A stretch of 51,494 nt of DNA from Eubacteriaceae bacterium (GCA_009782875.1 WRIE01000016.1:1-51494); one strand, 5' to 3'. Positions 38,166-47,656 are shown, counted from the first letter of the stretch. Numbers and translations are program-made. Notes: generated by a model from the sequence alone, not told the origin.

Positions 38166-38205
38166 GTATTTCTTTATGATTTATTTTCAAAATCTTTTAA
38201 AAAGG

Positions 38206-38877
38206 TTATTGGACGCTAAAAACACCATCTATCGCTCTAAGCGCTTCAATAATCTCTGAACTAGGAATAAACTCCAGGAGAAAGAACTCATATCTTACAT
38301 ATGACGACTCGTTGATTGAAATCTCATATACACGGTTGAACTTCGTCTTGAAAGTAACAAAAACCTCATCAATTTGCTTAAGGATATTGTCCATGCCTTC
38401 AGTCCGTATTTCAATTCCAACAGTGTAAAACATTCGATGTTGCCTCAATATCCGCTCAAATTTGCGAAAATAGATGAGAATCGAAAACATCAGCACTGTC
38501 ACAACAACTCCGCCAAAGTAGAAGCCGACGCCCAATGCGATCCCGATAGCTGCGACAGACCAGAGAGAGGCTGCTGTTGTCAGGCCCCTGACTATTGAGC
38601 CGTCTTTGACTATGGCGCCCGCTCCTAAAAAACCAATTCCACTGATAATTTGGGCTCCAAGCCGCATTGGGTCCAAGTTCACGCGCCCGCTATATTTCAC
38701 GAACATAAATTGGGAAGTCAGCATTACCAAGCATGAGGTTATGCACACCATTATATGTGTCCTCATGCCTGCAGGGTGGTTGCTCTTTTCGCGCTCAAAA
38801 CCTATCAACCCGCTGCAGATTATAGACAATGCAAGCTTCAGCGCCTGCTCTCCAAACAAAGAAGCATCAATTGGCAT
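38206..38877 (-). CDS. MgtC/SapB family membrane protein
   Basis: The protein has 223 residues: four to five membrane segments in residues 10-140, with the family motif SGLIGFEREKSNHPAGMRTHIMVCI and the ISGIGFLGAGAI, GLTTAASLWSVAAIGIALG signatures, then a cytoplasmic C-terminal ACT-like domain. MgtC proteins limit the F1Fo ATP synthase or act in Mg2+ and acid stress. Of two adjacent ATGs the second (38877) is 6 nt from GGGAG and is preferred. Upstream are competing hairpins. It is monocistronic. Confidence 0.92.
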   Translation of the reverse strand: MPIDASLFGEQALKLALSIICSGLIGFEREKSNHPAGMRTHIMVCITSCLVMLTSQFMFVKYSGRVNLDPMRLGAQIISGIGFLGAGAIVKDGSIVRGLTTAASLWSVAAIGIALGVGFYFGGVVVTVLMFSILIYFRKFERILRQHRMFYTVGIEIRTEGMDNILKQIDEVFVTFKTKFNRVYEISINESSYVRYEFFLLEFIPSSEIIEALRAIDGVFSVQ

Positions 38878-38925
38878 CATAGTCTCCCTATAAATATAAT
38901 TGTTGTCCATTTTATCACACATACA

Positions 38926-38979
38926 CATACAATTCTATCAAAGCTAAATTGTATGGCGCATGTAAACATACAATTTAGC
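38926..38979 (-). promoter_or_regulatory. Competing hairpins in the mgtC leader
   Basis: GCTAAATTGTATG (38943-38955) is perfectly complementary to 38967-38979 (11-nt loop). Its inner part, AATTGTATG, is also complementary to CATACAATT at 38926-38934. The middle segment can thus pair with either arm, but not both. It sits 49-102 bp before the mgtC start. Leader-RNA switching controls mgtC in Salmonella; homology is not implied. Confidence 0.45.
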
Positions 38980-39082
38980 CCTTGTTTTGCATATGCTTTA
39001 ACAACATTTTACATAGCAATGGTTGTTGCCCGCTTTGATAGCTTGATAGAATACAGTGGAATAAATAAAGGCATGGCTAAAA

Positions 39083-40246
39083 ATGTTAATCATTAGTTTT
39101 GACGCTGTTGGCGATAAAGAGCTGGATACTATCGCCGGACTACCAAACTGCAAAATGCTTATTTCCCAATCTACACTCCACCGGGAAATTTCTAGCGTGT
39201 TTGTCACCAATACTTATCCTATCCATGCATCTGTGGTGACAGGAGTTCTGCCAAGAGACCACAAACTGACTTCAAATATTGCCCCCTTTCCTTCAAAGCA
39301 TCCAATTTGGCGCACAAAAGAGGCTGAAATCCAATCAAAAACATTATGGCAAGCAGCCAAAGAGAAAGGCATCGAGACAGCGGCTGTTCTCTGGCCTGCA
39401 ACAGGGGAGTCAAAGTCGATACAATACAATATCCCTGAGGCCCATCCATTGGAAAAACAGTCTCAAATTACGGCAAATATGAAAAGCGGCAGCAAAATAC
39501 TGCAACTAAAAATGTTTTTGCGCCATGGCAAATTGATGGATGGCCTTAAACAGCCTTGCCTTGACAATTTTGCAACGGCTTGCATGGCAGATTTGCTTAG
39601 AGAGAAAAAACTAGGCCTTGCGCTTGTCCATCTTTGCGCTTACGACTCTCTATGCCACGACTTCGGCAAGGAGAGCAGCCAAGTCGAAGAAGCCTATGAG
39701 TCCCTCGATAGAAACTTGGGCATTCTATTGGAGGCTGCCGGGGATGATGAAGATATAATTGTTTTTTCTGACCACAGCCAGAGGGATGTGCATACTGTGC
39801 TGACGCCAAACGACTTGATGCTGCAACTTGGTTTGATTGGCTATGACGGTATCCAATACCAGCCTATTGAAAATGGGGCTTTTATCGAGTGTTGCGGAGG
39901 AAGCGCATTTTTGCATGCAGAAAGCCTCCCTGAAAGCCAAATCGATGTCTTAAAATCAGCCATATCAAATAGTGAAGGATTCAGGCGGTTTATTTCAGAA
40001 GAAGAGCTGGGCGATGCAGGGATAGAGTGCGCATTCGGTTTTGCGGCTAAAGACGGCTACTGCTATGAATCATATGGGCCTGGGCATTTGGCGACACATG
40101 GATACCCGCTTGATATGGATAACTACAAAGTGTTTTATCTAGCCCGTATAAAGGGAGCGCAAAAAAATAATGTCGAATATGGAGGCAGCCTTCTTGAGAT
40201 CGCCCCACTTGCTGCCAAGCAATTAGGGCTGGAATTATTCAATTAA
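39083..40246 (+). CDS. Alkaline-phosphatase-superfamily phosphodiesterase
   Basis: The protein has 387 residues, type I phosphodiesterase/nucleotide pyrophosphatase-like. The metal and nucleophile sites are visible: Asp7 in ISFDAVGD, the catalytic Thr in VTNTYPIHASVVTG (41-54), HLCAYDSLCHD (183-193), FSDHSQRD (228-235) and a final His in GHLATHGYP. It lacks a signal peptide, so it acts in the cytoplasm, unlike most ENPP enzymes. It is 15 bp upstream of the transporter gene and probably co-transcribed. The substrate is unknown. Confidence 0.88.
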   Translation: MLIISFDAVGDKELDTIAGLPNCKMLISQSTLHREISSVFVTNTYPIHASVVTGVLPRDHKLTSNIAPFPSKHPIWRTKEAEIQSKTLWQAAKEKGIETAAVLWPATGESKSIQYNIPEAHPLEKQSQITANMKSGSKILQLKMFLRHGKLMDGLKQPCLDNFATACMADLLREKKLGLALVHLCAYDSLCHDFGKESSQVEEAYESLDRNLGILLEAAGDDEDIIVFSDHSQRDVHTVLTPNDLMLQLGLIGYDGIQYQPIENGAFIECCGGSAFLHAESLPESQIDVLKSAISNSEGFRRFISEEELGDAGIECAFGFAAKDGYCYESYGPGHLATHGYPLDMDNYKVFYLARIKGAQKNNVEYGGSLLEIAPLAAKQLGLELFN

Positions 40247-40261
40247 AGGAGTTATTTTCAA

Positions 40262-41545
40262 ATGAAGACAAAACTGACAACTGAGGAATGGAGCTGGATA
40301 GCATATGATTGGGCAAATTCCGTCTATGCGACAATTATGATGGCAGCCATCTTCCCAATTTATTTTTCTGCAGTCGCAGGAAGCGCAGGGCAGCAAGGAG
40401 ACTATTGGTGGGGCATCGGCAATTCCGTAGCAATGGTGCTTATCGCCTCCATCGCCCCGATTTTGGGGGCTTTCTCTGACTTTTATGGATACAGAAAAAA
40501 GCTGTTTTCCATATTCTTTGCAATTGGTGTAGGTTTCACCTTTGCTAGCGCCTTTGCCAACCACTGGGTTATGCTGCTTGTCGGATACTCAATCTCCCAC
40601 ATTGGTTTTTCTGGAGCAAACTTGGTTTACGACAGTTTCCTCCCCGATGTCACTTCCGTTGAAAAAATGGACAAAATATCTGGCTACGGTTTCGCATTCG
40701 GCTATATTGGAGGCAGCACGATCCCGTTTCTTGCTAGTATAGCTTTGATCACATTCGGGGAGCCATTTGGCATCGACACAACAAAGGCGATCAAAATATC
40801 TGTAGTGTTGACAGCTGCTTGGTGGGGTTTGTTTTCGATCCCTCTTTTGCTGAATGTAAAACAAAAACATGGAGTGCCAAAACCTGAAAGAGGCACAGCT
40901 TCTACAGCATTTTCATCTGTTCTACATACTGCCAAGCTGATTTTTCAAAACAAAAAAATACTCGTTTTTATCTTAGCCTACTTTTTCTATATTGATGGCG
41001 TTGACACAGTAATAAAAATGTCGACGAGCTACGGGACTACTCTAGGTCTAGACTCAAATGGTATGATACTTGCATTGTTAGTTACCCAGATTGTCGCTTT
41101 CCCTTGCTCAATATGGTTTTCATCCTTGTCAAAAAAATTTGGCTCGCTACGGATGATTAAAGGCGCAGTGTTAATGTATTTGCTGATTTGCATTACAGGT
41201 TTTATTATGGGTTTCGGCCTTGAGGAAGGCTATTTTGGAGTTGATACAGCTCTGACCCTTTTCTGGGCATTGGCTGTAATGGTTGGCTCAGTGCAAGGGG
41301 GCATCCAAGCCATCTCCCGTTCCTACTTTGCCCAGATGATCCCTCCAGAGAATTCTGGCGAGTTTTTCGGATTTTTCGATATTTTCGGAAAGTTTTCTGC
41401 AGTGATTGGCCCGCTGCTTTACGCTATGACAGTCAGGCTGACCGGGCGCAGCTCTTTTGCGATCTTCTCGATAATAGCCTTGTTTTTAATTGGTTTGGCA
41501 TTTCTTAGTTTTGGCGGCAAGCACCTAGATTCCCAACCAGAATAG
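40262..41545 (+). CDS. UMF1-type MFS transporter (Atg22-like)
   Basis: The protein has 427 residues with 11-12 predicted membrane helices. The N-terminal TEEWSWIAYDWANSVYATIMMAAIFPIYF is the UMF1/Atg22 signature, and GSVQGGIQAISRSYFAQMIPPENSGEFFGFFDIFGKFSAVIGPLLY in the second half is the usual family motif. Substrates are poorly known; the yeast relative exports amino acids from the vacuole. AAAGGAG precedes the ATG, 15 bp after the phosphodiesterase. Confidence 0.92.
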   Translation: MKTKLTTEEWSWIAYDWANSVYATIMMAAIFPIYFSAVAGSAGQQGDYWWGIGNSVAMVLIASIAPILGAFSDFYGYRKKLFSIFFAIGVGFTFASAFANHWVMLLVGYSISHIGFSGANLVYDSFLPDVTSVEKMDKISGYGFAFGYIGGSTIPFLASIALITFGEPFGIDTTKAIKISVVLTAAWWGLFSIPLLLNVKQKHGVPKPERGTASTAFSSVLHTAKLIFQNKKILVFILAYFFYIDGVDTVIKMSTSYGTTLGLDSNGMILALLVTQIVAFPCSIWFSSLSKKFGSLRMIKGAVLMYLLICITGFIMGFGLEEGYFGVDTALTLFWALAVMVGSVQGGIQAISRSYFAQMIPPENSGEFFGFFDIFGKFSAVIGPLLYAMTVRLTGRSSFAIFSIIALFLIGLAFLSFGGKHLDSQPE

Positions 41546-41586
41546 GAAATATAAAGTGATTGTCTCAATGGCTTTTGCAATATTAA

Positions 41587-42693
41587 TCACAGACGCAAAG
41601 ATACTTGCGCAGTTTCTTTGTTGGATTTAATTGCTTTTAGCAGGCTGTAGGGGGCATGTTTGACAAACATTGTTTTGTTGCCTCTTGAGTTGGCAATTTC
41701 CATGCCTGCAGGCTGGCTCTTTTGTGTGGGTAGAAATCCGAAACTAAAAGCTATTTGGTTTATGTCTCTCCAAGCGATAAACCCTTCCCTGGTGTAAGCG
41801 CCTTCTTGGTTTAGCAGGCACACTTTTGATGCGAAGAACTTGCCTGCCAACAACTCAAGGGCTATGAATGGGACAGTGCTTGCCAAGAAGGCGACAAACC
41901 TAATAGCCAAGTTGGATATTGAGAAGTATTGCGCCAAACTGCCCGTAAAAAATGCGTTTACACAACTATAAAAAAACAGGGCCGCATTGGCTATAAATCC
42001 TGAAAAGATAAACATATAGAAATGCTGGCGACGGAAAAGCTCCCCTTCCCTTCTCCAAAATATTGGTTCTGATTTCTTCTTCGCCCCGGATCTTGGAATG
42101 CTATGGCTGCTTTTGAATATATCAAGCAATTCCCCCATAATTGATGCAATATCAAACACATCTTCATTAGGATTATCAAGGGCAATAGAGAGAATCACAT
42201 AGTATTGGATATTTTCGTCATCTCTATGTACTTGGAGAAAATCACTGTATGATATCCCTTTCCCTTCCACATAACTACTTTGTAAAAACACAGATAATCC
42301 ATAGCTGGTTGAAGAGGCTAGCCTATATGACACTTTTTTAGGCAACCTTCCCAAGAAAACATCAATATTATCTAACTCTACCAAAATCTTGCCGGTTTGG
42401 CCAAGGGCCACACCAACAACATCCTCCCACTTGGCTCTTCCGATATCAACCAAAATAAACCCTTCGCTATCTAAAACAAGGAGCTCTTTGGCTATTGCCA
42501 ACCGGAATATCGAATTCAAGAAAATCAACGAAAAAATTACTGAACCAATTCCCAGAACTGACCTGATAAAGATATGTAGATCCTCCCCCCTATTCACGCC
42601 CAAAGTCGTAGCGATGACCGCAAACATTAATCCGTAGAGAAAACAGTCCTTTAGCCTTCTAGTGAAGCTTTTCTTTATAACAATTCTATCCAT
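41587..42693 (-). CDS. Internally duplicated membrane protein
   Basis: The 368 residues consist of two similar halves, each with two membrane helices (about 15-65 and 235-285) followed by a small beta-rich segment starting L..L...G......I.W.D (KELLVLDSEGFILVDIGRAKWEDVVGV and SKVCLLNQEGAYTREGFIAWRDINQIAF). This layout resembles the PH-like membrane proteins of the STM3941/YdbT type. The function is unknown. It converges with the transporter gene; a GTGATT/AATCAC hairpin lies between them but has no T-run. Confidence 0.75.
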   Translation of the reverse strand: MDRIVIKKSFTRRLKDCFLYGLMFAVIATTLGVNRGEDLHIFIRSVLGIGSVIFSLIFLNSIFRLAIAKELLVLDSEGFILVDIGRAKWEDVVGVALGQTGKILVELDNIDVFLGRLPKKVSYRLASSTSYGLSVFLQSSYVEGKGISYSDFLQVHRDDENIQYYVILSIALDNPNEDVFDIASIMGELLDIFKSSHSIPRSGAKKKSEPIFWRREGELFRRQHFYMFIFSGFIANAALFFYSCVNAFFTGSLAQYFSISNLAIRFVAFLASTVPFIALELLAGKFFASKVCLLNQEGAYTREGFIAWRDINQIAFSFGFLPTQKSQPAGMEIANSRGNKTMFVKHAPYSLLKAIKSNKETAQVSLRL

Positions 42694-43395
42694 ATCTTAC
42701 TTCCTCAATTATATACTTATACAAATCAATTTTTTTGAACCAAACCTGGTGTTTCATTCATATTCCATAGAGTAGCCACTGCAAGAACTCCCCGCAACCT
42801 GGCACATTTTTATCTTTATGCGACTTGTCTTTGGCGCTGCAAATCACTCATTTGCATTGCTTGGAACTCTCGCAGATGCAACTGTTTTACGGTTACCCGC
42901 AAAACTAAACCGCTTCCAGCCAAACCACACAGGACAGGTTAGCTATAGTATACCAGCAATAAGCGAAACAGGCGTGGTTATTCACCAGGTGCTCTTTCTG
43001 ATTTAAATTCACACGACAACAAGTCCATATAATCTTGTATTAATAGATAATATTTCTAAATACCTTCATTATAGAAAAATAACCTATAGCATCCCCTCCA
43101 ATAGCTCTATATGCGTCACAAATAATTTCAAAAACGAAAAAGCTCTCTGCAGCATTTTTTCAAGTTGATCTTTTTTGTTATAAGACCAACTTGAAAACTG
43201 TATTTGCTCTAAAGCTGTCGTAGATTTATTAATTATTTGTGTTAATTATTCACAGGGTCAAAAAGAAGATTTCGGAGATTTTGCTTGTTGATGCAAGGAT
43301 GCTGAATATAAAGTCGAAAACTATTGGGCAATGCAAAAAACGTTGTAATTTGTTTTATCTAGAAAATTGGTAGTGTATAATAAACTTGAAAGCAG
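42694..43395. other. Spacer with one strong inverted repeat
   Basis: About 700 bp without a convincing gene. TTTTCAAGTTGATCTT (43157-43172) and its inverse (43182-43197) match at 15 of 16 positions around a 9-nt loop. A TATAAT at 43376-43381 lies just 15 bp before the next gene; if used, that mRNA would have a leader of only some eight bases. Confidence 0.5.
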
Positions 43396-44397
43396 GTGGT
43401 TTATATAGAAAGAGAAATCAAAGAGGCACAAGACAATCCTGTATACGATTGTTTATCATACACTTACAAAATATGCTTTCAAATTACACAAAAAAAGTGG
43501 GCAAGCGAGGAAGTCACTGAGGCAATTCTAAGCAAATTTAAAAAAGAGCTAATGGGTGTCAACGACGAGGTAAAACCTCTCTTGTTGAGGAAAATTTGCC
43601 GGGAGGCGATAAAGCTTTCCCTGAAATACATTAACATAGATATTGAATCACTGCCTGCATATGAACGAAGCAGGATTATCACCCCAAGAGGGAATGGCTT
43701 TTTTATCGATGAAATACCCGAAGAATACAAACTCTTGGCTGAATCCCACTATGTTGAAAACCAACCAGTGTCAGTCTACTCGGCGCAAAACGGCTTGTCC
43801 TTGAGGAAAGGCAGAAAACAGCTTGCCAAGCTAAGAAAAGCCATCGATATAATTACCCTCTCTAGAGAAGACCTGCAAATGCATTTCTCTGCTGGGGAAC
43901 TGAGGTATTTGAAGGTAAGCCATCTTGAGCAAGAGAAACTTGTCCAAATGCTTGCCCATCTTGTTGTGTGCAATGATTGCATAGAAAAATACTTAAACGC
44001 TCTAGAGCGCCATGACCTGCCAGAAGCGAATACTTTTTTGCAAGACCAGAAAGAGCTGGCCCTCTTCCTTCTATTTGAAAAGAAGAGTCATGGTTTCCAA
44101 GCAAGTGTCGCCTTTGCAGTGGTTTTTGCCTGTATTTGCGTTTGGGTATATCCTCTCTTATACCCTATAATTAGCGAAAGCTACTATAGCCCGAAAAATG
44201 TGCAAAAAAGCATTGAAAATACAACCTCATTTATCGACAGGGAAACCACACACATGGTTGAGAACATTTTTGAATACCGTATACAACCTGCCGCTTCAGA
44301 AAAGTATTCACTGATAAGAGAAAAATGGTGTAACATAAGGCTAAGTTTTGAAACAACCATGCAGGAGCAAAGAAAAAAAATAGACAAATTCAACTAG
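43396..44397 (+). CDS. Sigma-factor-like protein fused to an anti-sigma-like membrane part
   Basis: The protein has 333 residues. Residues 8-80 (YDCLSYTYKICFQIT..ASEEVTEAILSKFKKEL) follow the pattern of ECF sigma region 2, and 110-150 (YKLLAESHYVENQPVSVYSAQNGLSLRKGRKQLAKLRKAI) the region-4 helix-turn-helix, both degenerate. Next comes H188-x3-C192-x2-C195 (HLVVCNDC), the zinc motif of anti-sigma factors, one membrane helix (236-258) and a 75-residue outer domain. Start is a GTG at 43396 and the ribosome site is poor. It is coupled to the membrane gene at 44410. It may be a self-contained membrane-tethered regulator; DNA binding is inferred. Confidence 0.65.
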   Translation: MVYIEREIKEAQDNPVYDCLSYTYKICFQITQKKWASEEVTEAILSKFKKELMGVNDEVKPLLLRKICREAIKLSLKYINIDIESLPAYERSRIITPRGNGFFIDEIPEEYKLLAESHYVENQPVSVYSAQNGLSLRKGRKQLAKLRKAIDIITLSREDLQMHFSAGELRYLKVSHLEQEKLVQMLAHLVVCNDCIEKYLNALERHDLPEANTFLQDQKELALFLLFEKKSHGFQASVAFAVVFACICVWVYPLLYPIISESYYSPKNVQKSIENTTSFIDRETTHMVENIFEYRIQPAASEKYSLIREKWCNIRLSFETTMQEQRKKIDKFN

Positions 44398-44409
44398 GAG
44401 ATTTTCCAA

Positions 44410-45039
44410 ATGACCACTCAAAAAAACAAATATGCGACGTTATTATTATCAATAATCCCCGGATGCGGGTATCTTTACATGGGATTTCTAAAAAAAGGCT
44501 TGTCAGTAATGGCTGGTATTAACTTGATTATTCTTCTTGTCTATATTATAGACGCCCCAGTGCTTCTGATCCTTATCAGCTTGCTTTGGTTCCTGTCTTT
44601 CTTTGAGACTCTTAGGCTTTGCGATTTAGAACCAGATGTTTTCGCAGCACAAAAAGACGAAACTTTTATCAGCTTTCTGCTGGACTCAGATCTCCAAGAG
44701 CCATCAAAGCTAGATTTGCTTTTTAATTTCAAGAAAGTGTCCGCATCAGCAATATCTGTTACAATTCTCGGATGCTTCTTCTTGATCCGCAGCATTACGG
44801 ATTTCGTTATCCCTTATTTTGCCAAGCTTGATCCTTCGACTATTGAAAAGATAAACTCTGCAGCAACATTTGCGCCCCGTTTGCTTATTTGCATGGTTTT
44901 CTTCTATATCGGCGGAAGGTTGATTGTCCGTGAGAAAAAGCTATCTAATGACCAGCTGGCGCAATTGATTGGAACAATAGACAACGACGAAAATAGCCCA
45001 GGCAACGGGGACAAAGAAAGCAGTGAAGCAAGTCAATAA
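44410..45039 (+). CDS. Multi-pass membrane protein
   Basis: The protein has 209 residues. It starts NKYATLLLSIIPGCGYLYMGFLKKGLSVMAGINLIILL, which resembles TM2-type small membrane proteins with a helical hairpin, followed by two more helices (about 115-135 and 158-175) and an acidic tail. GGAG overlapping the stop of the sigma/anti-sigma-like gene precedes the ATG, so the two are translationally linked. Genes with this N-terminal region often accompany sigma/anti-sigma pairs in Clostridia. The role is unknown. Confidence 0.75.
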   Translation: MTTQKNKYATLLLSIIPGCGYLYMGFLKKGLSVMAGINLIILLVYIIDAPVLLILISLLWFLSFFETLRLCDLEPDVFAAQKDETFISFLLDSDLQEPSKLDLLFNFKKVSASAISVTILGCFFLIRSITDFVIPYFAKLDPSTIEKINSAATFAPRLLICMVFFYIGGRLIVREKKLSNDQLAQLIGTIDNDENSPGNGDKESSEASQ

Positions 45040-45170
45040 CCAATCGCTATTTAGAAGTCACACCTTGGTGTGCGCCACTAGCGCCCAGCCTGTTTTGTCG
45101 GTAATTGAACGCGTTTGGACAAAAACAACATTTAAGTTGCTATAACAAAAATATAAGCAAGCATACTGCT

Positions 45171-45232
45171 AGGCGGTTCGGTTAGATAACATGAGGATTT
45201 TTTTCAGCCTCAAATGACCGCCTTCTTTTTTT
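45171..45232 (+). terminator. Terminator after the membrane gene
   Basis: AGGCGGT (45171-45177) and ACCGCCT (45217-45223) enclose an inner TGAGG/CCTCA hairpin and are followed by TCTTTTTTT. It separates the sigma-like pair from the RsiV-like gene. The rest of 45040-45348 shows nothing else. Confidence 0.8.
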
Positions 45233-45348
45233 GTCCAACCTGCTAACAAGCTTATTCCCATGGGAAAATGATAAAACACAGTTTTTTTCACATATTTATC
45301 GAATGGCAAAAATATAATGGAACATCCATGCAAGGAGGAGGTCATTAT

Positions 45349-46092
45349 ATGAAATTTCCAGGAATCAAGTCAATCACCTTTAACAAAGACCTGGCAATGA
45401 GATTGATAGCAATAATGCTATGTTTGTCTATTCTAATAACATCTGCCTATTTTGTTTTTGGCCACAAGAGCAACTTTTCTCTTACTGTAGCTTCACAAGA
45501 GTACCAAATCATTTCAAACTTTTATAAAGACAGAGACATATCCATTGAGTACCCCCAGATCCTTGGTTTAAGCAATGAAAAATTGCAAGCAAAGATCAAC
45601 AAAACAATTAAGGCAAGGGCGCTAAGCGTGCTCGATGGTATCCCAAAAGGCAAAAACCCGATTATCGAATTGACTTATGAGCCAAAACTATTAGGCACTG
45701 AGCTTTTGAGTGTAGCCTTTACAGGATCGTACGTCAAATATCCACAACAACCCCCTGAGCCGGTTTTTTTCACTTCAAACGTAAACCTGAAAGACGGTAA
45801 AGCAGTGGGCGCCAAGCATTTTTTCTACTTTGACAAGAATTTCACAGAAGCAATCGTTTACCAACAGTACTATAACGAGATGCATAAGACAGCTGTCAAC
45901 TACTTAAAAGACCAAAAGATAACAGGAGTCCAGAAGCTGCTTAGGGCTGGCGATGGAGGTTATGGCAAGAGCGAAGTATACTCCTACTTCACTCCAGATG
46001 GTTTAGGACTCAGTTTTGAAGTGCCAAACGCAATTGGCGGAACAGCAGTGTTTGAGATTGATTACAGCAACTTTTCCAAATCGGAAAGATAA
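45349..46092 (+). CDS. RsiV-like DUF3298 membrane-anchored protein
   Basis: The protein has 247 residues: a cytoplasmic start (MKFPGIKSITFNKDLAMR), one membrane helix at about 18-38, and an outer domain with SLTVASQEYQIISNFYKDRDISIEYPQILGLSNEKLQAKINKTI and a C-terminal YSYFTPDGLGLSFEVPNAIGG..FEIDYS, the layout of DUF4163/DUF3298 proteins such as RsiV and some lipoproteins. The start at 45349 has AAGGAGGAGG upstream; an earlier in-frame start is rejected. Its place after a sigma/anti-sigma-like gene suggests an envelope-stress role; the short cytoplasmic part is smaller than a full anti-sigma domain. Confidence 0.75.
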   Translation: MKFPGIKSITFNKDLAMRLIAIMLCLSILITSAYFVFGHKSNFSLTVASQEYQIISNFYKDRDISIEYPQILGLSNEKLQAKINKTIKARALSVLDGIPKGKNPIIELTYEPKLLGTELLSVAFTGSYVKYPQQPPEPVFFTSNVNLKDGKAVGAKHFFYFDKNFTEAIVYQQYYNEMHKTAVNYLKDQKITGVQKLLRAGDGGYGKSEVYSYFTPDGLGLSFEVPNAIGGTAVFEIDYSNFSKSER

Positions 46093-46183
46093 AAGGTTGA
46101 CCTCATTTGCTGGCGTAAGCGTAAATCTTGCTGGCCTTTGCGTTTGCGCCAATTTATTATAACTTATCCTTTTTTCACCCTAC

Positions 46184-46212
46184 AAAAAACCACTCTAACA
46201 GAGTGGTTTTTT
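46184..46212 (+). terminator. Strong terminator, 13-bp stem
   Basis: AAAAAACCACTCT, an AAC loop, AGAGTGGTTTTTT, ideal on both strands. It lies 92 bp after the RsiV-like gene. Confidence 0.92.
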
Positions 46213-46499
46213 GTCCATATCATACATTTTCATTTGTCCATTGGATTCGACATTTCTGGCTTGCTCCTGTCTAGCCTGCCAATGGATGAGTATTCTAAAC
46301 ATTGTTTTTGGCTTTATATAGCCAAATTTCTCAAGACAAACACCTTGGCATCCACCGTATTCACCTATGGCTTAAAAAATGATATCATATCCTTGAGGTA
46401 TTTTGGAACTCGCGAACAATTTAAAAGCAATTAGAATGTTCGGTTTCGATTAAGTTACATCATTGATCTCAAGAAATCATTATTAAATCAGGGATGGAA

Positions 46500-47480
46500 A
46501 TGGATAATCAAAATCTAAGCGCTGCCGATGTGGTAAGGAACTTCTTCGAAAGTGATAAATATACACTTTATGCCTATAGGCTTTTGAATGATACTGAAAT
46601 TCCTAAATTTGTTGAAGAATACACAGCATTTATTGACATAAAAAAACTGCCTATAGACCGCTTCCTTTGCTTAGATTTGGATTTTGGAAGCGATGTGTTC
46701 TGCTCATTGTTGGAAAAAGCATTCGACAACTGGGCTTTGGCAGTTTCTCTTAGAAAGGATAAGGGGCTAGCTTTTTTTCGCTATATCCATGAGCTTGCAG
46801 ATAATATCAGCCAGAGAGGGTATGAAGATAGCATCCATATAAACCGCCTTATCGCCCAAAGCCACCTAGCTTTTTTTATTCGGTATTTAAACAAACGCTT
46901 TAGCGGAAACAATCCAATAGCTGAGTCTTGGGAGAAAGCTCTTCCGAGATACTTTGATGATTGGAGTTTTGCAAGGCTTTTTTTAATATATATCCACGAT
47001 GCCCTTTTTCGTGAGAAAGTGTATGGTGAAGATGAATGCCTTGAGCTTCCAGATCGCTTGATACGCTGCATTTGTATTGCTGGAACCAGCTTCTTGTACC
47101 GTTGTATTTTAGGCACGGACGACATTATCCAGCAACTGCATTTTAACATGGCTCTTCGCAATTATTTTATGCTAGTAGCAAATAGCGGATATTACAAAGA
47201 AATGGACAAGCTAGCTTTTGCAGATTCTTTGTTTATCTATCTAATCCTCGGAAGCCCAGGCTTTGACGAGTTGATATACAATAGCGAGAAGCTTTTTATT
47301 GAAATGGTAATAGAAGCAGCTCGAAATGTCCTTCAAATGCATAGTCTTTATCGGATAAATAATAAGAGGATAGTTGAAAGCCTTCCTGAAGTGTTTCAGC
47401 ACATCAGGAATGTCGACAGTGAAAAACTGCCATATTGTAAAGACCAGTGGTCAGAGCTCATGGAGATTATAGGCATATAG
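46500..47480 (+). CDS. Hypothetical protein, mostly helical
   Basis: The protein has 326 residues, is soluble and rich in Leu, Phe, Tyr and Arg, with a predicted all-helical character (for example FVEEYTAFIDIKKLPIDRFLCLDLDFGSDVF, SHLAFFIRYLNKRFSGNNPIAESWEKAL). No signal peptide or known motif is recognised. The second ATG (46500) has AGGG at the right distance; the first, two codons earlier, is too close to it. It is flanked upstream by a strong terminator and downstream by a possible relic of a related gene. Confidence 0.75.
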   Translation: MDNQNLSAADVVRNFFESDKYTLYAYRLLNDTEIPKFVEEYTAFIDIKKLPIDRFLCLDLDFGSDVFCSLLEKAFDNWALAVSLRKDKGLAFFRYIHELADNISQRGYEDSIHINRLIAQSHLAFFIRYLNKRFSGNNPIAESWEKALPRYFDDWSFARLFLIYIHDALFREKVYGEDECLELPDRLIRCICIAGTSFLYRCILGTDDIIQQLHFNMALRNYFMLVANSGYYKEMDKLAFADSLFIYLILGSPGFDELIYNSEKLFIEMVIEAARNVLQMHSLYRINNKRIVESLPEVFQHIRNVDSEKLPYCKDQWSELMEIIGI

Positions 47481-47656
47481 GGTTTTTATGTGACGTATTA
47501 ATCCACAGCAGCCTCATCGATTTTCTTAATTCTAAGAACACTTGGAACTTGTAAACACTTCAAATGTGGTTATTGATGTTTGTAATGGCCTCAAGGGCTG
47601 TCCAAGATTCATTTTATAATTTATAGCACCCAAAGAAAGAAAACTTATAAAACCGC

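Noticed and set aside
42818-43006. 62-codon plus-strand frame
   Set aside because: No ribosome site, no recognised motif, and located in an otherwise non-coding spacer.
46138-46434. 99-codon plus-strand frame after the RsiV-like gene
   Set aside because: It runs through a perfect intrinsic terminator (46184-46212) and has no ribosome site.
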